This document shows, in pieces, positions 1-10,050 of a stretch of DNA of 64,000 nucleotides. The translations under genes and the position numbers were made by a program. The notes beneath the pieces were generated by a model. It was not told the origin of the DNA and made no database searches. It saw nothing but the letters and a program-made list of their open reading frames with translations. The DNA lies in NCBI GenBank assembly GCA_022826245.1, contig JAJDVG010000040.1, positions 1 through 64,000 of the forward strand. The letters run 5' to 3'. Origin of the DNA: Gammaproteobacteria bacterium (lineage in GTDB: Bacteria > Pseudomonadota > Gammaproteobacteria > Steroidobacterales > Rariloculaceae). Position 1 is the stretch's first letter. Every line of letters starts with the position of its first letter.

Positions 1-129
1 CATCAAACTGCACAGCTTGTATCCGTCAATATCAGAATGAAGACGTACTAGGCTTGTCAAGCAGTTTTTCAACAGCATTTGTGTGCATTCATGCTACAAG
101 CGTTCTTGCGCCTTCACCCGTAAGCTGGT

Positions 130-826
130 GACATCATTCGCGGTACCGGCGGCATCCGCAACATCCGCAGGTGGGCGATGTCTGGACGCGGACGGCAAGG
201 TCCGGTGGTGCTGTATTCGAGGGACAGCCCTTGGTATGCGTTGGACCGGGCGTCGCAGAGGTGGGCGTCAACGCGACCGGCGAGCCGTCGCTGTCGCTGA
301 GCGGCAACTGCCTGCTGCTTGACGCTAACTGCCGGGCGCGTGAGGATTTGCTGAGGGATAATCTCGTCGCCGCGGTGTTCCAACTGAACGCCGCTGGTAT
401 CCCGGGCGGGATGGCCGGCCGGCGGGGGTGATTGCGTCGCTGGAGCGGGAGTTTCCGGAAGTCGCGAAGGAGGAAGGGACCATGATGGCATTGGCGAAGC
501 GAGCCTTGGAGTGGGAAGAGGAATACGGTCGGCAAGGCTTTGAGAAGGGGCTCAAGCAAGGCTTGGAGCAAGGCGAGAAGCGCGGTATTGAGCGGGGCCG
601 AGCGCAGGGCCTTGAGCGGGGTCTCGCGGCGGAGCGCGAACTGCTGCGCCGACAGGCGACCCGCAAGTTCGGTGCCGCGATCGGTGACGCGCTCGTCCGC
701 TATCTTGCCGAAGTTTCCGACCCGGACCGTCTCGCGGGGATCGGGGAACGCATCATCGATTGCGGCACGGGCGCCGAACTGCTCGGGTGGCTCGATGCGA
801 ACCGCGACGGCGACGACGCACATTGA
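130..826 (+). pseudogene. Degraded Rpn-family nuclease/transposase-like gene
   Basis: Three consecutive pieces in three reading frames read like the middle and end of an Rpn (recombination-promoting nuclease / PD-(D/E)XK transposase-like) protein. The first piece, from about 199, gives PVVLYSRDSPWYALDRA; the family typically has PVVLYNG-like text there. The second, about 261-431, gives LLLDANC followed by RDNLVAAVFQLNAA. The third, 428-826, gives ASLEREFPEVAKEEGTMM and a charged tail of repeated EKGLKQGLEQGEKRG-like heptads, the usual Rpn C-terminus. At least two frameshifts separate them, and no N-terminal catalytic half is visible in the first 130 bases, so I call it a remnant. The piece at 428-826 (132 codons) may still be called as a gene by automated tools. 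Family assignment is from recognised motifs; inactivation is inferred from the frame changes. Confidence 0.7.
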
Positions 827-1040
827 CCGGCGCACGAACTCCACAGGCGCCGCATTTACAACGATTTTCGTGAAAGAGTGATGATCGTGCTCCGGGCGTT
901 CGCAACTATCCCGGACACTCCAGCCTCATATCTCCTGAAGGAAATACTTGTGCGCCGAGCCTCATTCGTACGGATTCGAAATTCGATGGAAGCGGCGCTT
1001 GTCGAGCATCGACAAAGCGATTTTCTCGTGGAACGTGGCG

Positions 1041-1286
1041 TCAGGCGGCGTCGATGGCTTCGAAGCGCAGCGTCGGCCGGTCGCCGCGCCTGGAATAGCG
1101 GTGCTCACTGGCCATGTCCTCAAGTGCCGCATCGCGTTCGTCGGCTGTGGCATACCAGTGATAGCGTTCCCAATCCGCGCCGAGCAGACGTGCGAAGGAT
1201 TCCCCGCGCGGCAGGCTGACGCGAATGCCGAACGGCTTCGCCGCCGCGGGCTCGCGGCTCAGATTGTGTGCGTCGCAAATCTCCAT
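1041..1286 (-). CDS. Small conserved protein of unknown function
   Basis: About 81 residues from the ATG at 1286; an in-frame TTG at 1325 would give 94. The sequence has the compact text PFGIRVSLPRGESFARLLG, then DWERYHWYATADERDAALEDM and ends YSRRGDRPTLRFEAID. I have the impression of having seen similar short proteins in other gammaproteobacteria but know no function. It lacks membrane segments, cysteine pairs and a signal peptide. It lies about 80 bases downstream of the kinase gene on the same strand, so co-transcription is likely. No clear Shine-Dalgarno stands before either start. Confidence 0.6.
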   Translation of the reverse strand: MEICDAHNLSREPAAAKPFGIRVSLPRGESFARLLGADWERYHWYATADERDAALEDMASEHRYSRRGDRPTLRFEAIDAA

Positions 1287-1365
1287 GGGCGGGACCGCGT
1301 CAGTGACCGTCGAATCATAGCCCAACGCGCGGGAGGCGGCATGAGTGCGGTCACCGCCGCAGCCC

Positions 1366-2016
1366 TCAACCCAGTTGACGCTCCTCGGCCCCGTCGCGCT
1401 CGGGCCAGCCGAGGAGTCGCCGCGTCACGAAGTGGTATGGGGGTTTGAACAGCATTCGCCAGAGCCGCGCCATGAGCGACGGTCGCGCGAGCAATGCGCG
1501 CTGCCGCCGCGTGAGCGCTTCGGGTAAATAGTGGCGCTTGTGCTTGAGCAGATGGCGCAGGTCCTCGCGTGCGAGCAGGCGAAACCATCGGCCGCGCCGG
1601 GCTGAAACGACGGCGAGCTGGAAATCGACAACGGCCGGGCGCTCTCCGGGCATGCAGATCCAGTTGGCTTCCTTGGCGAGATCGTTGTGGGCGACGCCGC
1701 AGCGGTGCATCCGGAACAGGAGTCTCTGGGCGCGCCGAAAATACTGCCTCGTGACCGGTTGACCGACGTGCATCGGCACGCCGGGCAGCCAGGTCCGTCT
1801 GAGTGCGTGGCCGTCGAAACCGACCAGGCGCGGCGTGCCTGCCTGACCGTCCAGCGCCGCGAGCGCCGCCGCTTCGCGCCGCGCGAGGCTTTCGGCAAGC
1901 CAGCGCAGCCAGCCATGCGCTGACCGCGTATCGCGTACGACTACGGCGGCGCCCCCGTCGACTCCGAGCGCCACCGTGTCGAGACTGTCTCGCTTCAAAA
2001 TTCGCCGGGCGGCCAT
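1366..2016 (-). CDS. RIO1/Kdo-kinase-like small protein kinase
   Basis: A 216-residue kinase-fold protein reduced to the core of the RIO1/WaaP (lipopolysaccharide kinase) group. The catalytic loop reads MHRCGVAHNDLAKEANW (the HxDLxxxN pattern, here HNDLAKEAN), and the metal-binding segment reads VVDFQLAVV, with DFQ in place of DFG. The C-terminal part is basic and ends in a helical RRQRALLARPSLMARLWRML stretch. It lacks a signal peptide and transmembrane segments, so it should be cytosolic, possibly acting on a lipid-linked sugar or a protein at the inner membrane. The glycine-rich loop is weak. Its ATG is only about 16 bases from the preferred start of the divergent ATPase gene, so the two probably share a regulatory region. 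Family call is fairly firm; substrate unknown. Confidence 0.75.
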   Translation of the reverse strand: MAARRILKRDSLDTVALGVDGGAAVVVRDTRSAHGWLRWLAESLARREAAALAALDGQAGTPRLVGFDGHALRRTWLPGVPMHVGQPVTRQYFRRAQRLLFRMHRCGVAHNDLAKEANWICMPGERPAVVDFQLAVVSARRGRWFRLLAREDLRHLLKHKRHYLPEALTRRQRALLARPSLMARLWRMLFKPPYHFVTRRLLGWPERDGAEERQLG

Positions 2017-2019
2017 TGC

Positions 2020-2035
2020 TACAATCCGATCCGTG
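2020..2035 (+). promoter_or_regulatory. TACAAT -10-like element seven bases before a GTG start
   Basis: TACAAT at 2020-2025 is followed by CCGATCC and then GTG at 2033. If it acts as a -10 box, transcription would begin at or next to the start codon, giving a leaderless message for the large ATPase gene. No convincing -35 hexamer at 16-18 bases; TTCAAA at 1994-1999 is 20 bases away. Confidence 0.35.
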
Positions 2036-5000
2036 TCAAGAGTAACGCATGCAGGTGACTTCTTCGTCGTCGGTGGCGCCGTTCTGCCCGACCGGGCCTG
2101 CTACATCGAGCGCCGCGCCGACGAAACGCTGCGGGAGAGCATCGCCGAGCGGCAGTTCTCGTATGTCCTGAGCCCGCGCGCATCGGGCAAGTCGAGCCTC
2201 ATGGCGCGGACGATCGCGAAGCTGCGCCAGGCGAACCAGCTTGCCGCCGTCGTCGACCTGGCGCAGATCGGCGAGCGCAGCGACGGCGACGATGCGGGCC
2301 GCTGGTATTACAGCATCGCCTACCGGGTCCTGCGTGAACTCAGGCTCCGGACGGATCTGCAATCCTGGTGGCAGGACTCGAGCGTCCTGCCCGGCGAGCA
2401 ACGGCTCGTCGAGTTCTTCTCGGAAGTCGTTCTCGCGCATACGATCGAGCCCGTCACGATTTTCGTCGACGAGATCGAGCGCGCCGAAGCGCTGCCATTC
2501 GCCCGGGAACTGTTCTCCGCCATTCGGACCTGTTACGCGCGCCGCGTTTCCGATCCCGATTTCCATCGGCTCAATTTCGTCGTTCTCGGGGTCAGTACGC
2601 CGGCCAGGCTTTGTCCGGACGAGAGCTGGTCGCCGTTCGCCGACGGCCGCGCGATCGAGCTGCCCGATTTCAGCGCGGCGCAATGCCATCGCTTCGCCGC
2701 CGGCTTCGGTCTCGACGAGGAATCCGGCCGCGCACTGATGGACAGGATATACGGCTGGACGCGCGGCCAGCCCTATCTCACGCAGAAGCTCGCGAGGGGC
2801 GTTGCGAGAAAGGGCGCAAAGCTCGCGGATATCGATCGCACCGTACATGAGCTGTTCCTCGTGCCCGGCACGGCGCGCGAGGAGCCGCTGCTCAATCAGA
2901 TACGTGTCCTGCTCACGACGAAGTCCCCGACGACGCGGCAGGCCCTGGCATTGCTCGAACGATTGGGGCGCAAGGCCGAGACCGTTTCGTCGGCGGGTTC
3001 CGCTGCGCGCGAATCGCTGCACCTTGCCGGAATCGCGAGCCCGGAAAGCGGCGGTCGGCTGAGTTACCGCAACCGGATCTACGAGCGCGTGTTCGATGCC
3101 GAATGGGCAGCCGGCGCGCTGCCGATCAACTGGCGCAGGCCCGCCGCGGCCGCGGCCGTACTGGCGGTGCTCGTTCTCGCGCCGATCTGGTACTTCCAGG
3201 TCCTGCCGCAACCGTATATCGCGACGCTGTCGGTCGTGACCGGGGACTACGCGGTCGCGCAGGACGCGTACGAAAACCTGCGCGGCATACCGGGGTTCGC
3301 CGGCCGCGCCGACGGCCTGCTCGCCGAGGCGATGACGCGCCGCAGCCGCTCCGCACGCACGATCGACGAGGTGCTGGCCGCCGATGCCGTGCTCAGAGGC
3401 TTGCCGGATCGCGCCGCGCTTGCCGATGAACTCATGGGCGATTATTGGCTGCGCCGTTCCCGCGATGCGGCCCGTCGCGAACAGCGCGACGAAGCGTTGC
3501 TGCTCGCGGTTCAGGCCTTGCCGGGCCGCCCGGAAGCAGTGCTCGCAACCGCCGCAGAACTCATCGGTTCCGATTATCGACAACTCGAGCGCAGCTTTCG
3601 CTTGACCGAGCCGCCGCTCGACTGGCGGGTCGACTGGCAGCGCGGCGAACTGGTCGTCGTCGATCAGGCTCATCGCGTGCGGCATCTTGCATTGCGCGAG
3701 ACGCCGCGGCGCGCGGCCGCGGCCGACATCGGTTCGGTCGGGCGCATCCCCGGACGCTTGACCGCGCTGCAGCCGGTGCCCGTCGTCCGCGGGCTCGACG
3801 TGCCCGACGGCGGACTGGCCGGGGCGTTCGACCTGCTGCTGACCCTGCGGCACGCCCGGGCGAGCGACCTGCTCGTCACACTGACGGGGCCGAGCGGCGC
3901 CGACGCAACGCTTGCCGTACCGCAGCCACGTGCGGATCAGCAGGCGTTGCGCTTCAGTGCGCGCCCGGGCTCGCCGTTGTTCACGCTGGCCGGGGAGAGC
4001 AGGCGCGGGCCGTGGCGCCTGACCGCCATCGACCGCCGCTCGGGAGAGGTCGGTGTGCTGTTGAGCTGGGGGCTGCAGTTTGCCGGCGACGCCACCGGCT
4101 ACGTGGACACGCCCGAGCAGGGCATCGCGCTTCCCGATCCCCTCAGGACCGACGACGTCGGGATCGATCTCGATGCCGCCGGCCGCATCGCGCTCGCGCG
4201 GCCGACGCGGTCCGGCACGGTCGGTGCGCTTGCCGTGTGGGATCTGCTGGAGGGCGAGCTCGTCGGCGACGTGCAGATGCAATCGCCCGTCGAGCATGTG
4301 GTTTACAGCTCCGCGCACTCGCGCGCGCTCGTCGCGACGGCCGATGCGCTGACGATCTGGGATGTCGGCCGGGAGGCGCCGATTGCGAGCATCGAAGCGC
4401 CCGCGGGGTTCGCGCCGCCGCCGGTGCTCAGCATCGACGGCGGCTACTTCGCGGTCGCCGAGCGGTCCGGTTTCGCGCCGCCGCGTTTCAGTCTCGCACG
4501 CGTCGAGGATGGCGCGGTGGTCGGCGGAGGCACGGGCATTGCGGATGCTGTCGACTGGGTGCTCGGTCCCGGCGCGCGTTACCTTGCCGTGGTCGACTCG
4601 ACGGGAAGTGTGCGCGTCGTGGATCCACGCGGCGGCCGCCAGCTTGCGGATCTGCGCCACTCCCGGTCGATCGAGCGGCTCATTGCCGTGTCCGGTCAGG
4701 ACGTTCTCATTGCGATCGACAGCGCCGGCGATCTGCTGGCGTGGCGGATCGGAGCCGATGCGTCAGGCACTACACTGCCCGAACCGTCGCTGCTGGGCAC
4801 GACGATCGACCCGGCGAGCGTCAGCGTGGCGGCGGACGCCGGGGTGATCGCTTTCGAGGCGTCGCCCGGCCACGTGCAGGTCCGCGACCTTGGCGGCGAA
4901 ACGAGTCCGGGCTACTTCCGTCTCGATCCGGGCGTCGTGACGCGGCTCTCGGCGGACGGCCGGCAGATGCTGACCGTGACCGGCGATACGGTGTTTCGGC

Positions 5001-6046
5001 TGTGGACACTCGATCGGCGCGAGTCCGGGCTCACGCCGGATCCGGGACTGTCGGCACTTGCGCGCGACTCCGACGGCGGGACCGTGGCGCTCGGCTATCG
5101 CGGCGGACATGTGCGAATTCTCCACGTCGAAGAACTGCAGGAAGCCGCCGCGGTCGCCGACAGTGTCGATTTCATCGGTCATCGGGGCACCGTCACGAGC
5201 CTCGCGCTGAACGCGGCGAGCGGCATCATCGCCAGCGGCGGCGCCGACGGTGTCGTTCGTGTCTGGGATGCGGCCAGCGTCGCGCCGAATCCGGAGTTCA
5301 TGCGTCATCCTGCAGGTCCGGTACGCGCGGTCGAGATCAGCGCCGACGGCCGCTGGATCGTCAGCGCCGCGGAATATTCCGCCAGAGTCTGGTCAGCGAA
5401 CGACGGCGAGCTGGTCGGCGAGATCCCCGTCAACGGTACGGCGCTCGCGGTCGCGTTGTCGCCCGACGCAGAGCTCATTGCGGTCGGCGACAGCGCGGGC
5501 AACGTGTTCTTCGGCGCGCCGAGGGGGTCGGAGCCGCTGCAGTCGACGCGTACGCAGGCCGCCGTCAGGGCGGTTGAGTTCTCGCCTGATGCGACGCTCT
5601 TCGCGACCGGCGATGACGCCGGCGGTCTTCAGCTCTGGGACGCGGGCACGGCGCTGTCGCGCGGTGCGCCGAGCGTGTTTCCGCACGCGGTCGAGTGGCT
5701 GGATTTCAGTCCCGACGGGCGCTTCGTGCTCGCTCGCAGCGGTCACTGGATGCACCGTCTGGAGCTGACCGAAGCGGGCCTCGCGATCATCGATACGCGC
5801 CTGCTGCCTGTCGGGCTCGAGGCGGACGCCGTGCTCGCGGGCACGCAGGGGGAGGCCGTGCGCCTCGCCGGCGGCCGGGAAACGGGCCGCACGGCGTTTC
5901 AGACCCTCGATCTGACCCGGCCGGCCGAACCGCCGCTGCCGGAAGATTCTCCGCAGCTCGCGCGCGACTGGGAGGCGGTCCTAGGCCTGACGCTCGATAC
6001 CCGCACCGGCCTGGTCCGCGGTTCCTTCCAGCCCGATCGCCGCTGA
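2033..6046 (+). CDS. AAA-like ATPase / transmembrane / P-domain / WD40 fusion protein
   Basis: About 1337 residues from GTG 2033 (the track uses ATG 1976, which overlaps the divergent kinase). Order seen: residues 1-330, an AAA-like ATPase of the type found in large bacterial signalling proteins, opening FFVVGGAVLPDRACYIERRADE. It has a Walker A-like SPRASGKSS around residue 50 and a Walker B-like VTIFVDEIE around 150. At about 371-392 is one membrane segment (AVLAVLVLAPIWYFQVL) preceded by WRR, which favours N-in orientation. At about 392-560 is a helical region, and at about 580-690 a proprotein-convertase P-domain-like beta domain (SDLLVTLTGPSG, GPWRLTAIDRRSGEVG, WGLQFAG). From about 700 to the end come WD40-like blades (LAVWDLLEGE, LTIWDVGRE, VRVWDAASV, LQLWDAGTA). 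The topology places the P-domain and propeller in the periplasm. Function unknown; a sensor or conflict role is inference. Confidence 0.75.
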   Translation: MSRVTHAGDFFVVGGAVLPDRACYIERRADETLRESIAERQFSYVLSPRASGKSSLMARTIAKLRQANQLAAVVDLAQIGERSDGDDAGRWYYSIAYRVLRELRLRTDLQSWWQDSSVLPGEQRLVEFFSEVVLAHTIEPVTIFVDEIERAEALPFARELFSAIRTCYARRVSDPDFHRLNFVVLGVSTPARLCPDESWSPFADGRAIELPDFSAAQCHRFAAGFGLDEESGRALMDRIYGWTRGQPYLTQKLARGVARKGAKLADIDRTVHELFLVPGTAREEPLLNQIRVLLTTKSPTTRQALALLERLGRKAETVSSAGSAARESLHLAGIASPESGGRLSYRNRIYERVFDAEWAAGALPINWRRPAAAAAVLAVLVLAPIWYFQVLPQPYIATLSVVTGDYAVAQDAYENLRGIPGFAGRADGLLAEAMTRRSRSARTIDEVLAADAVLRGLPDRAALADELMGDYWLRRSRDAARREQRDEALLLAVQALPGRPEAVLATAAELIGSDYRQLERSFRLTEPPLDWRVDWQRGELVVVDQAHRVRHLALRETPRRAAAADIGSVGRIPGRLTALQPVPVVRGLDVPDGGLAGAFDLLLTLRHARASDLLVTLTGPSGADATLAVPQPRADQQALRFSARPGSPLFTLAGESRRGPWRLTAIDRRSGEVGVLLSWGLQFAGDATGYVDTPEQGIALPDPLRTDDVGIDLDAAGRIALARPTRSGTVGALAVWDLLEGELVGDVQMQSPVEHVVYSSAHSRALVATADALTIWDVGREAPIASIEAPAGFAPPPVLSIDGGYFAVAERSGFAPPRFSLARVEDGAVVGGGTGIADAVDWVLGPGARYLAVVDSTGSVRVVDPRGGRQLADLRHSRSIERLIAVSGQDVLIAIDSAGDLLAWRIGADASGTTLPEPSLLGTTIDPASVSVAADAGVIAFEASPGHVQVRDLGGETSPGYFRLDPGVVTRLSADGRQMLTVTGDTVFRLWTLDRRESGLTPDPGLSALARDSDGGTVALGYRGGHVRILHVEELQEAAAVADSVDFIGHRGTVTSLALNAASGIIASGGADGVVRVWDAASVAPNPEFMRHPAGPVRAVEISADGRWIVSAAEYSARVWSANDGELVGEIPVNGTALAVALSPDAELIAVGDSAGNVFFGAPRGSEPLQSTRTQAAVRAVEFSPDATLFATGDDAGGLQLWDAGTALSRGAPSVFPHAVEWLDFSPDGRFVLARSGHWMHRLELTEAGLAIIDTRLLPVGLEADAVLAGTQGEAVRLAGGRETGRTAFQTLDLTRPAEPPLPEDSPQLARDWEAVLGLTLDTRTGLVRGSFQPDRR

Positions 6047-6152
6047 CGGTACTGCGACGGCACGATTTCCGCGCACCCGTTCGTGGTATAGATACACACC
6101 CGTAGTGCGACTCCCCGCACCATCCACATCAACAGCGCGAGGAGCAGGAACG

Positions 6153-7094
6153 ATGTCAGCGACAGCCGTCTTGGTCTGCGGACCGGAGATCGCCTCGTAC
6201 GGCTTTCCTGACGGGCACCCATTTGGCACGTCCAGGCACGACACGTTCATTGACGAACTCGAGAAGTCCGAGTGCTGGGACCGGCTCGAGCGCATTTCGG
6301 CGCGACAGGCCACGCGCGGGGAACTGGAGTACTTCCATACGCCGGCTTACGTCGATCGGGTGATCGAGATGTCGCGCATCGGCAGCGGCTTTCTCGACCT
6401 CGGCGACACGCCGGCTTACGCGGGCGTGTACGAGAATGCCGCGTTCGTCGTCGGCGGAACGCTCAATGCGCTCGAATCGATCATGACGGGCCCGATTCCG
6501 CGCGCGTTCATCCCGATCGGCGGTCTGCACCACGCGGCGCGCGATTCGGCGGCAGGGTTCTGCGTGTTCAACGACTGCGGCATCGCCATTGAGGCCGCGC
6601 GGCGCCACCATGGATTGACGCGTGTCGCCTACGTCGATATCGACGCGCACCACGGCGACGGCGTCTTCTACGGTTTCGAGGACGATCCGGACGTGATCTT
6701 CGCCGACTTGCACGAGGACGGCCGCTTCCTCTACCCCGGCACCGGTTCGCGCGACGAGACCGGCAAGGGCGCCGCTGCCGGCACGAAACTCAACGTGCCG
6801 ATGCTGCCGGGGGCCGGGGATCAGCATTTCCTGCAGGCCTGGGAGGAAGTCGAGCGTTTCCTCGAGGATCATCCGCCCGAACTGATCCTGCTGCAGTGCG
6901 GCGCCGACTCGCTCGGCGGCGATCCGATCACGCACCTGGCCTACACCGAGGAAGCCCACGCGCACGCGGCAGTGAGGCTCCGGAAGCTTGCCGACCGCCA
7001 CTGCGGCGGACGGGTTCTGGCGATGGGCGGCGGCGGGTACAACCCGTACAACCTGGCGCGGGCCTGGACGCGTGTCGTCGAGGCGCTGGCCTGA
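6153..7094 (+). CDS. Histone-deacetylase-family (AcuC/HDAC-like) deacetylase
   Basis: A 313-residue arginase/deacetylase-fold protein. The zinc and catalytic segments are clear: GGLHHAARDSAAGFCVFND (the paired-histidine active site) and VAYVDIDAHHGDGVFYGF (Asp and His zinc ligands), then GADSLGGDP and GGGGYNP near the end. Such enzymes remove acyl groups from lysines, polyamines or small amide substrates with zinc. No signal peptide, so cytosolic. The start at 6153 was chosen because AGGAG lies nine bases upstream; the track's ATG at 6105 adds a low-complexity leader. It precedes glyA by 22 bases and may be co-transcribed with it. The exact substrate cannot be read from sequence. Confidence 0.88.
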   Translation: MSATAVLVCGPEIASYGFPDGHPFGTSRHDTFIDELEKSECWDRLERISARQATRGELEYFHTPAYVDRVIEMSRIGSGFLDLGDTPAYAGVYENAAFVVGGTLNALESIMTGPIPRAFIPIGGLHHAARDSAAGFCVFNDCGIAIEAARRHHGLTRVAYVDIDAHHGDGVFYGFEDDPDVIFADLHEDGRFLYPGTGSRDETGKGAAAGTKLNVPMLPGAGDQHFLQAWEEVERFLEDHPPELILLQCGADSLGGDPITHLAYTEEAHAHAAVRLRKLADRHCGGRVLAMGGGGYNPYNLARAWTRVVEALA

Positions 7095-7116
7095 CGTCGC
7101 GACCGGAGTGGCTCGA

Positions 7117-8382
<1,266 letters not shown>

Positions 8383-8388
8383 CCTGCC

Positions 8389-8916
8389 GTGTACTGTCCG
8401 TTCTGTAACCATAACGACACCCGGGTGATCGACTCGAGGCTGGCCGCGGAAGGCCGGCAGGTGCGCCGCCGCCGGGAATGCCAGGAGTGCTCCGAGCGGT
8501 TCACGACCTTCGAGACGGCGGAACTGCTCATGCCCCACGTCAGAAAGCGCGACGACCGCCGCGAACCTTTCGATGACGCGAAGCTGCGCAGCGGTATCGT
8601 CGCGGCGCTCAGGAAACGCCCGGTCGGCAGCGACGATCTCGAGAGGGCGATCGAGCAGATCGCCCACCGCATCCGCGTGACCGGCGAGCGCGAAATCGAC
8701 AGCAGCGCCATCGGCGGCCTGGTCATGGATCAGCTACGCCGGCTCGACGAGGTCGCCTACGTCAGATTCGCATCCGTCTACCGGAGCTTTCAGGACGTGA
8801 CCGAGTTCGAGGAGGAGATCAGGCAGTTGAGGGCGCTCTCGGATGCCGCCGCGGACCGCGGTCAGTTGTCCCTGCTTCCGGAGGATGCCGACGACGCCGG
8901 GACGCCGAAACCGTGA
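8389..8916 (+). CDS. nrdR: Transcriptional repressor NrdR
   Basis: A 175-residue regulator of ribonucleotide reductase genes. It has the N-terminal zinc ribbon [17 protein letters not shown] with the second pair CQEC near residue 31, then an ATP-cone domain (about 49-139) that senses ATP/dATP. The start codon is GTG. The C-terminal tail is slightly longer than usual. Its stop overlaps the start of ribD (GTGA), so translation of the two is probably coupled, as in many proteobacterial nrdR-rib operons. Confidence 0.97.
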   Translation: MYCPFCNHNDTRVIDSRLAAEGRQVRRRRECQECSERFTTFETAELLMPHVRKRDDRREPFDDAKLRSGIVAALRKRPVGSDDLERAIEQIAHRIRVTGEREIDSSAIGGLVMDQLRRLDEVAYVRFASVYRSFQDVTEFEEEIRQLRALSDAAADRGQLSLLPEDADDAGTPKP

Positions 8917-10028
8917 CCCGGGCGGCCGACCGCGAGTTCATGGCGCGCGCGCTCCGGCTCGCCCGTAACGGTCTTGCCACGACCGACCCGAACCCGACGG
9001 TGGGATGCGTGCTCGTCCGTGACGGCGAGATCGTCGGCGAGGGCTTCACGGCGCCGGTCGGCGGGCCGCATGCCGAACGCGCGGCGCTGGCCGCGGCCGG
9101 CGACCGGGCACGGGGCGCGACGGCCTACGTGACGCTCGAGCCCTGCTGTCATCAGGGACGCACGGGACCTTGCACATCGGCGTTGCTCGAGGCCGGTGTG
9201 GCGCGCGTGGTTTGCGCGATGAGGGACCCGAACCCACTCGTCAACGGTGTCGGACTGAGCACACTCGCCGAGGCCGGCGTCGCGGTCGAGCAGGGCCTCA
9301 TGGCAAGCGGCGCGCGCGAGCTGAACGAGGGTTACCTGGCGCGTATGTCCCGCGGGCGGCCCTGGGTCAGGAGCAAGATCGCCGCGAGCATCGACGGCCG
9401 GACCGCGCTTGCGAGCGGCGAGAGCCAGTGGATCACGGGAGCCGACGCCAGACGCGACGTGCACCGCTGGCGCGCGCGCTCGAGCGCCGTCATGAGCGGC
9501 ATCGGAACGGTGCTCGCCGACGACCCTTCGCTGACCGCGCGGCCGGACGACGACTACGGCGAATTCGTCGCGCCGCTGCGCGTGATCGTCGATTCCGCGC
9601 TCCGAACGCCGCCCGCCGCGCGAACGCTGTCCCTGCCCGGCGAAGTCGTCATTTTCACCGTGGCCGACGCCACCGACCGGCGCCCCCCCCTTGAAGCGGC
9701 CGGCGCCCGGATCGAGCGCGTCGGCGGCGAGCCGCGCTGCGATCCCGAACATCTGCTCGCCCGCCTTGCGGAACTCGAGGTCAACGACGTCTGGGTCGAA
9801 GCCGGTCCGACGCTCAACGGCGCGCTGCTCGAGCACGGCCTCATCGACGAACTCGTGCTCTATCTTGCGCCGCGAATACTCGGGGACGACGCGCGCGGCA
9901 TGTTCGCTCTGCCGCCGCTCGCGAGTCTCGGGGACAGCCTCGAACTCGCGATCGATGACGTGCGCCGTGTCGGCGCCGACTTGCGCGTCCGGGCCCGTCC
10001 CGTTACGGTGCTGGCCCCCCGGGGATAG
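8913..10028 (+). CDS. ribD: Bifunctional riboflavin deaminase/reductase RibD
   Basis: A 371-residue enzyme carrying out steps two and three of riboflavin synthesis. The N-terminal cytidine-deaminase-fold half has the zinc site: PHAERAALA (His) and [14 protein letters not shown] (two cysteines). The C-terminal half is the NADPH-dependent reductase ([19 protein letters not shown], then [14 protein letters not shown]). Start is a GTG overlapping the nrdR stop codon. Residues and order agree with RibD of full length. Next gene is ribE, 22 bases on. Confidence 0.97.
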   Translation: MTRAADREFMARALRLARNGLATTDPNPTVGCVLVRDGEIVGEGFTAPVGGPHAERAALAAAGDRARGATAYVTLEPCCHQGRTGPCTSALLEAGVARVVCAMRDPNPLVNGVGLSTLAEAGVAVEQGLMASGARELNEGYLARMSRGRPWVRSKIAASIDGRTALASGESQWITGADARRDVHRWRARSSAVMSGIGTVLADDPSLTARPDDDYGEFVAPLRVIVDSALRTPPAARTLSLPGEVVIFTVADATDRRPPLEAAGARIERVGGEPRCDPEHLLARLAELEVNDVWVEAGPTLNGALLEHGLIDELVLYLAPRILGDDARGMFALPPLASLGDSLELAIDDVRRVGADLRVRARPVTVLAPRG

Positions 10029-10050
10029 GACAGGCAGGCGGCGAGTCAAG

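Noticed and set aside
2036-4660. 874-residue minus-strand ORF opposite the large ATPase gene
   Set aside because: Arg/Gly/Ala-rich, no recognisable domain, and fully antisense to a gene with clear motifs; a GC-driven shadow.
3445-5577. 710-residue plus-strand ORF inside the ATPase gene
   Set aside because: Off-frame, extremely Arg/Ala-rich; overlaps the P-domain and WD40 coding frame.
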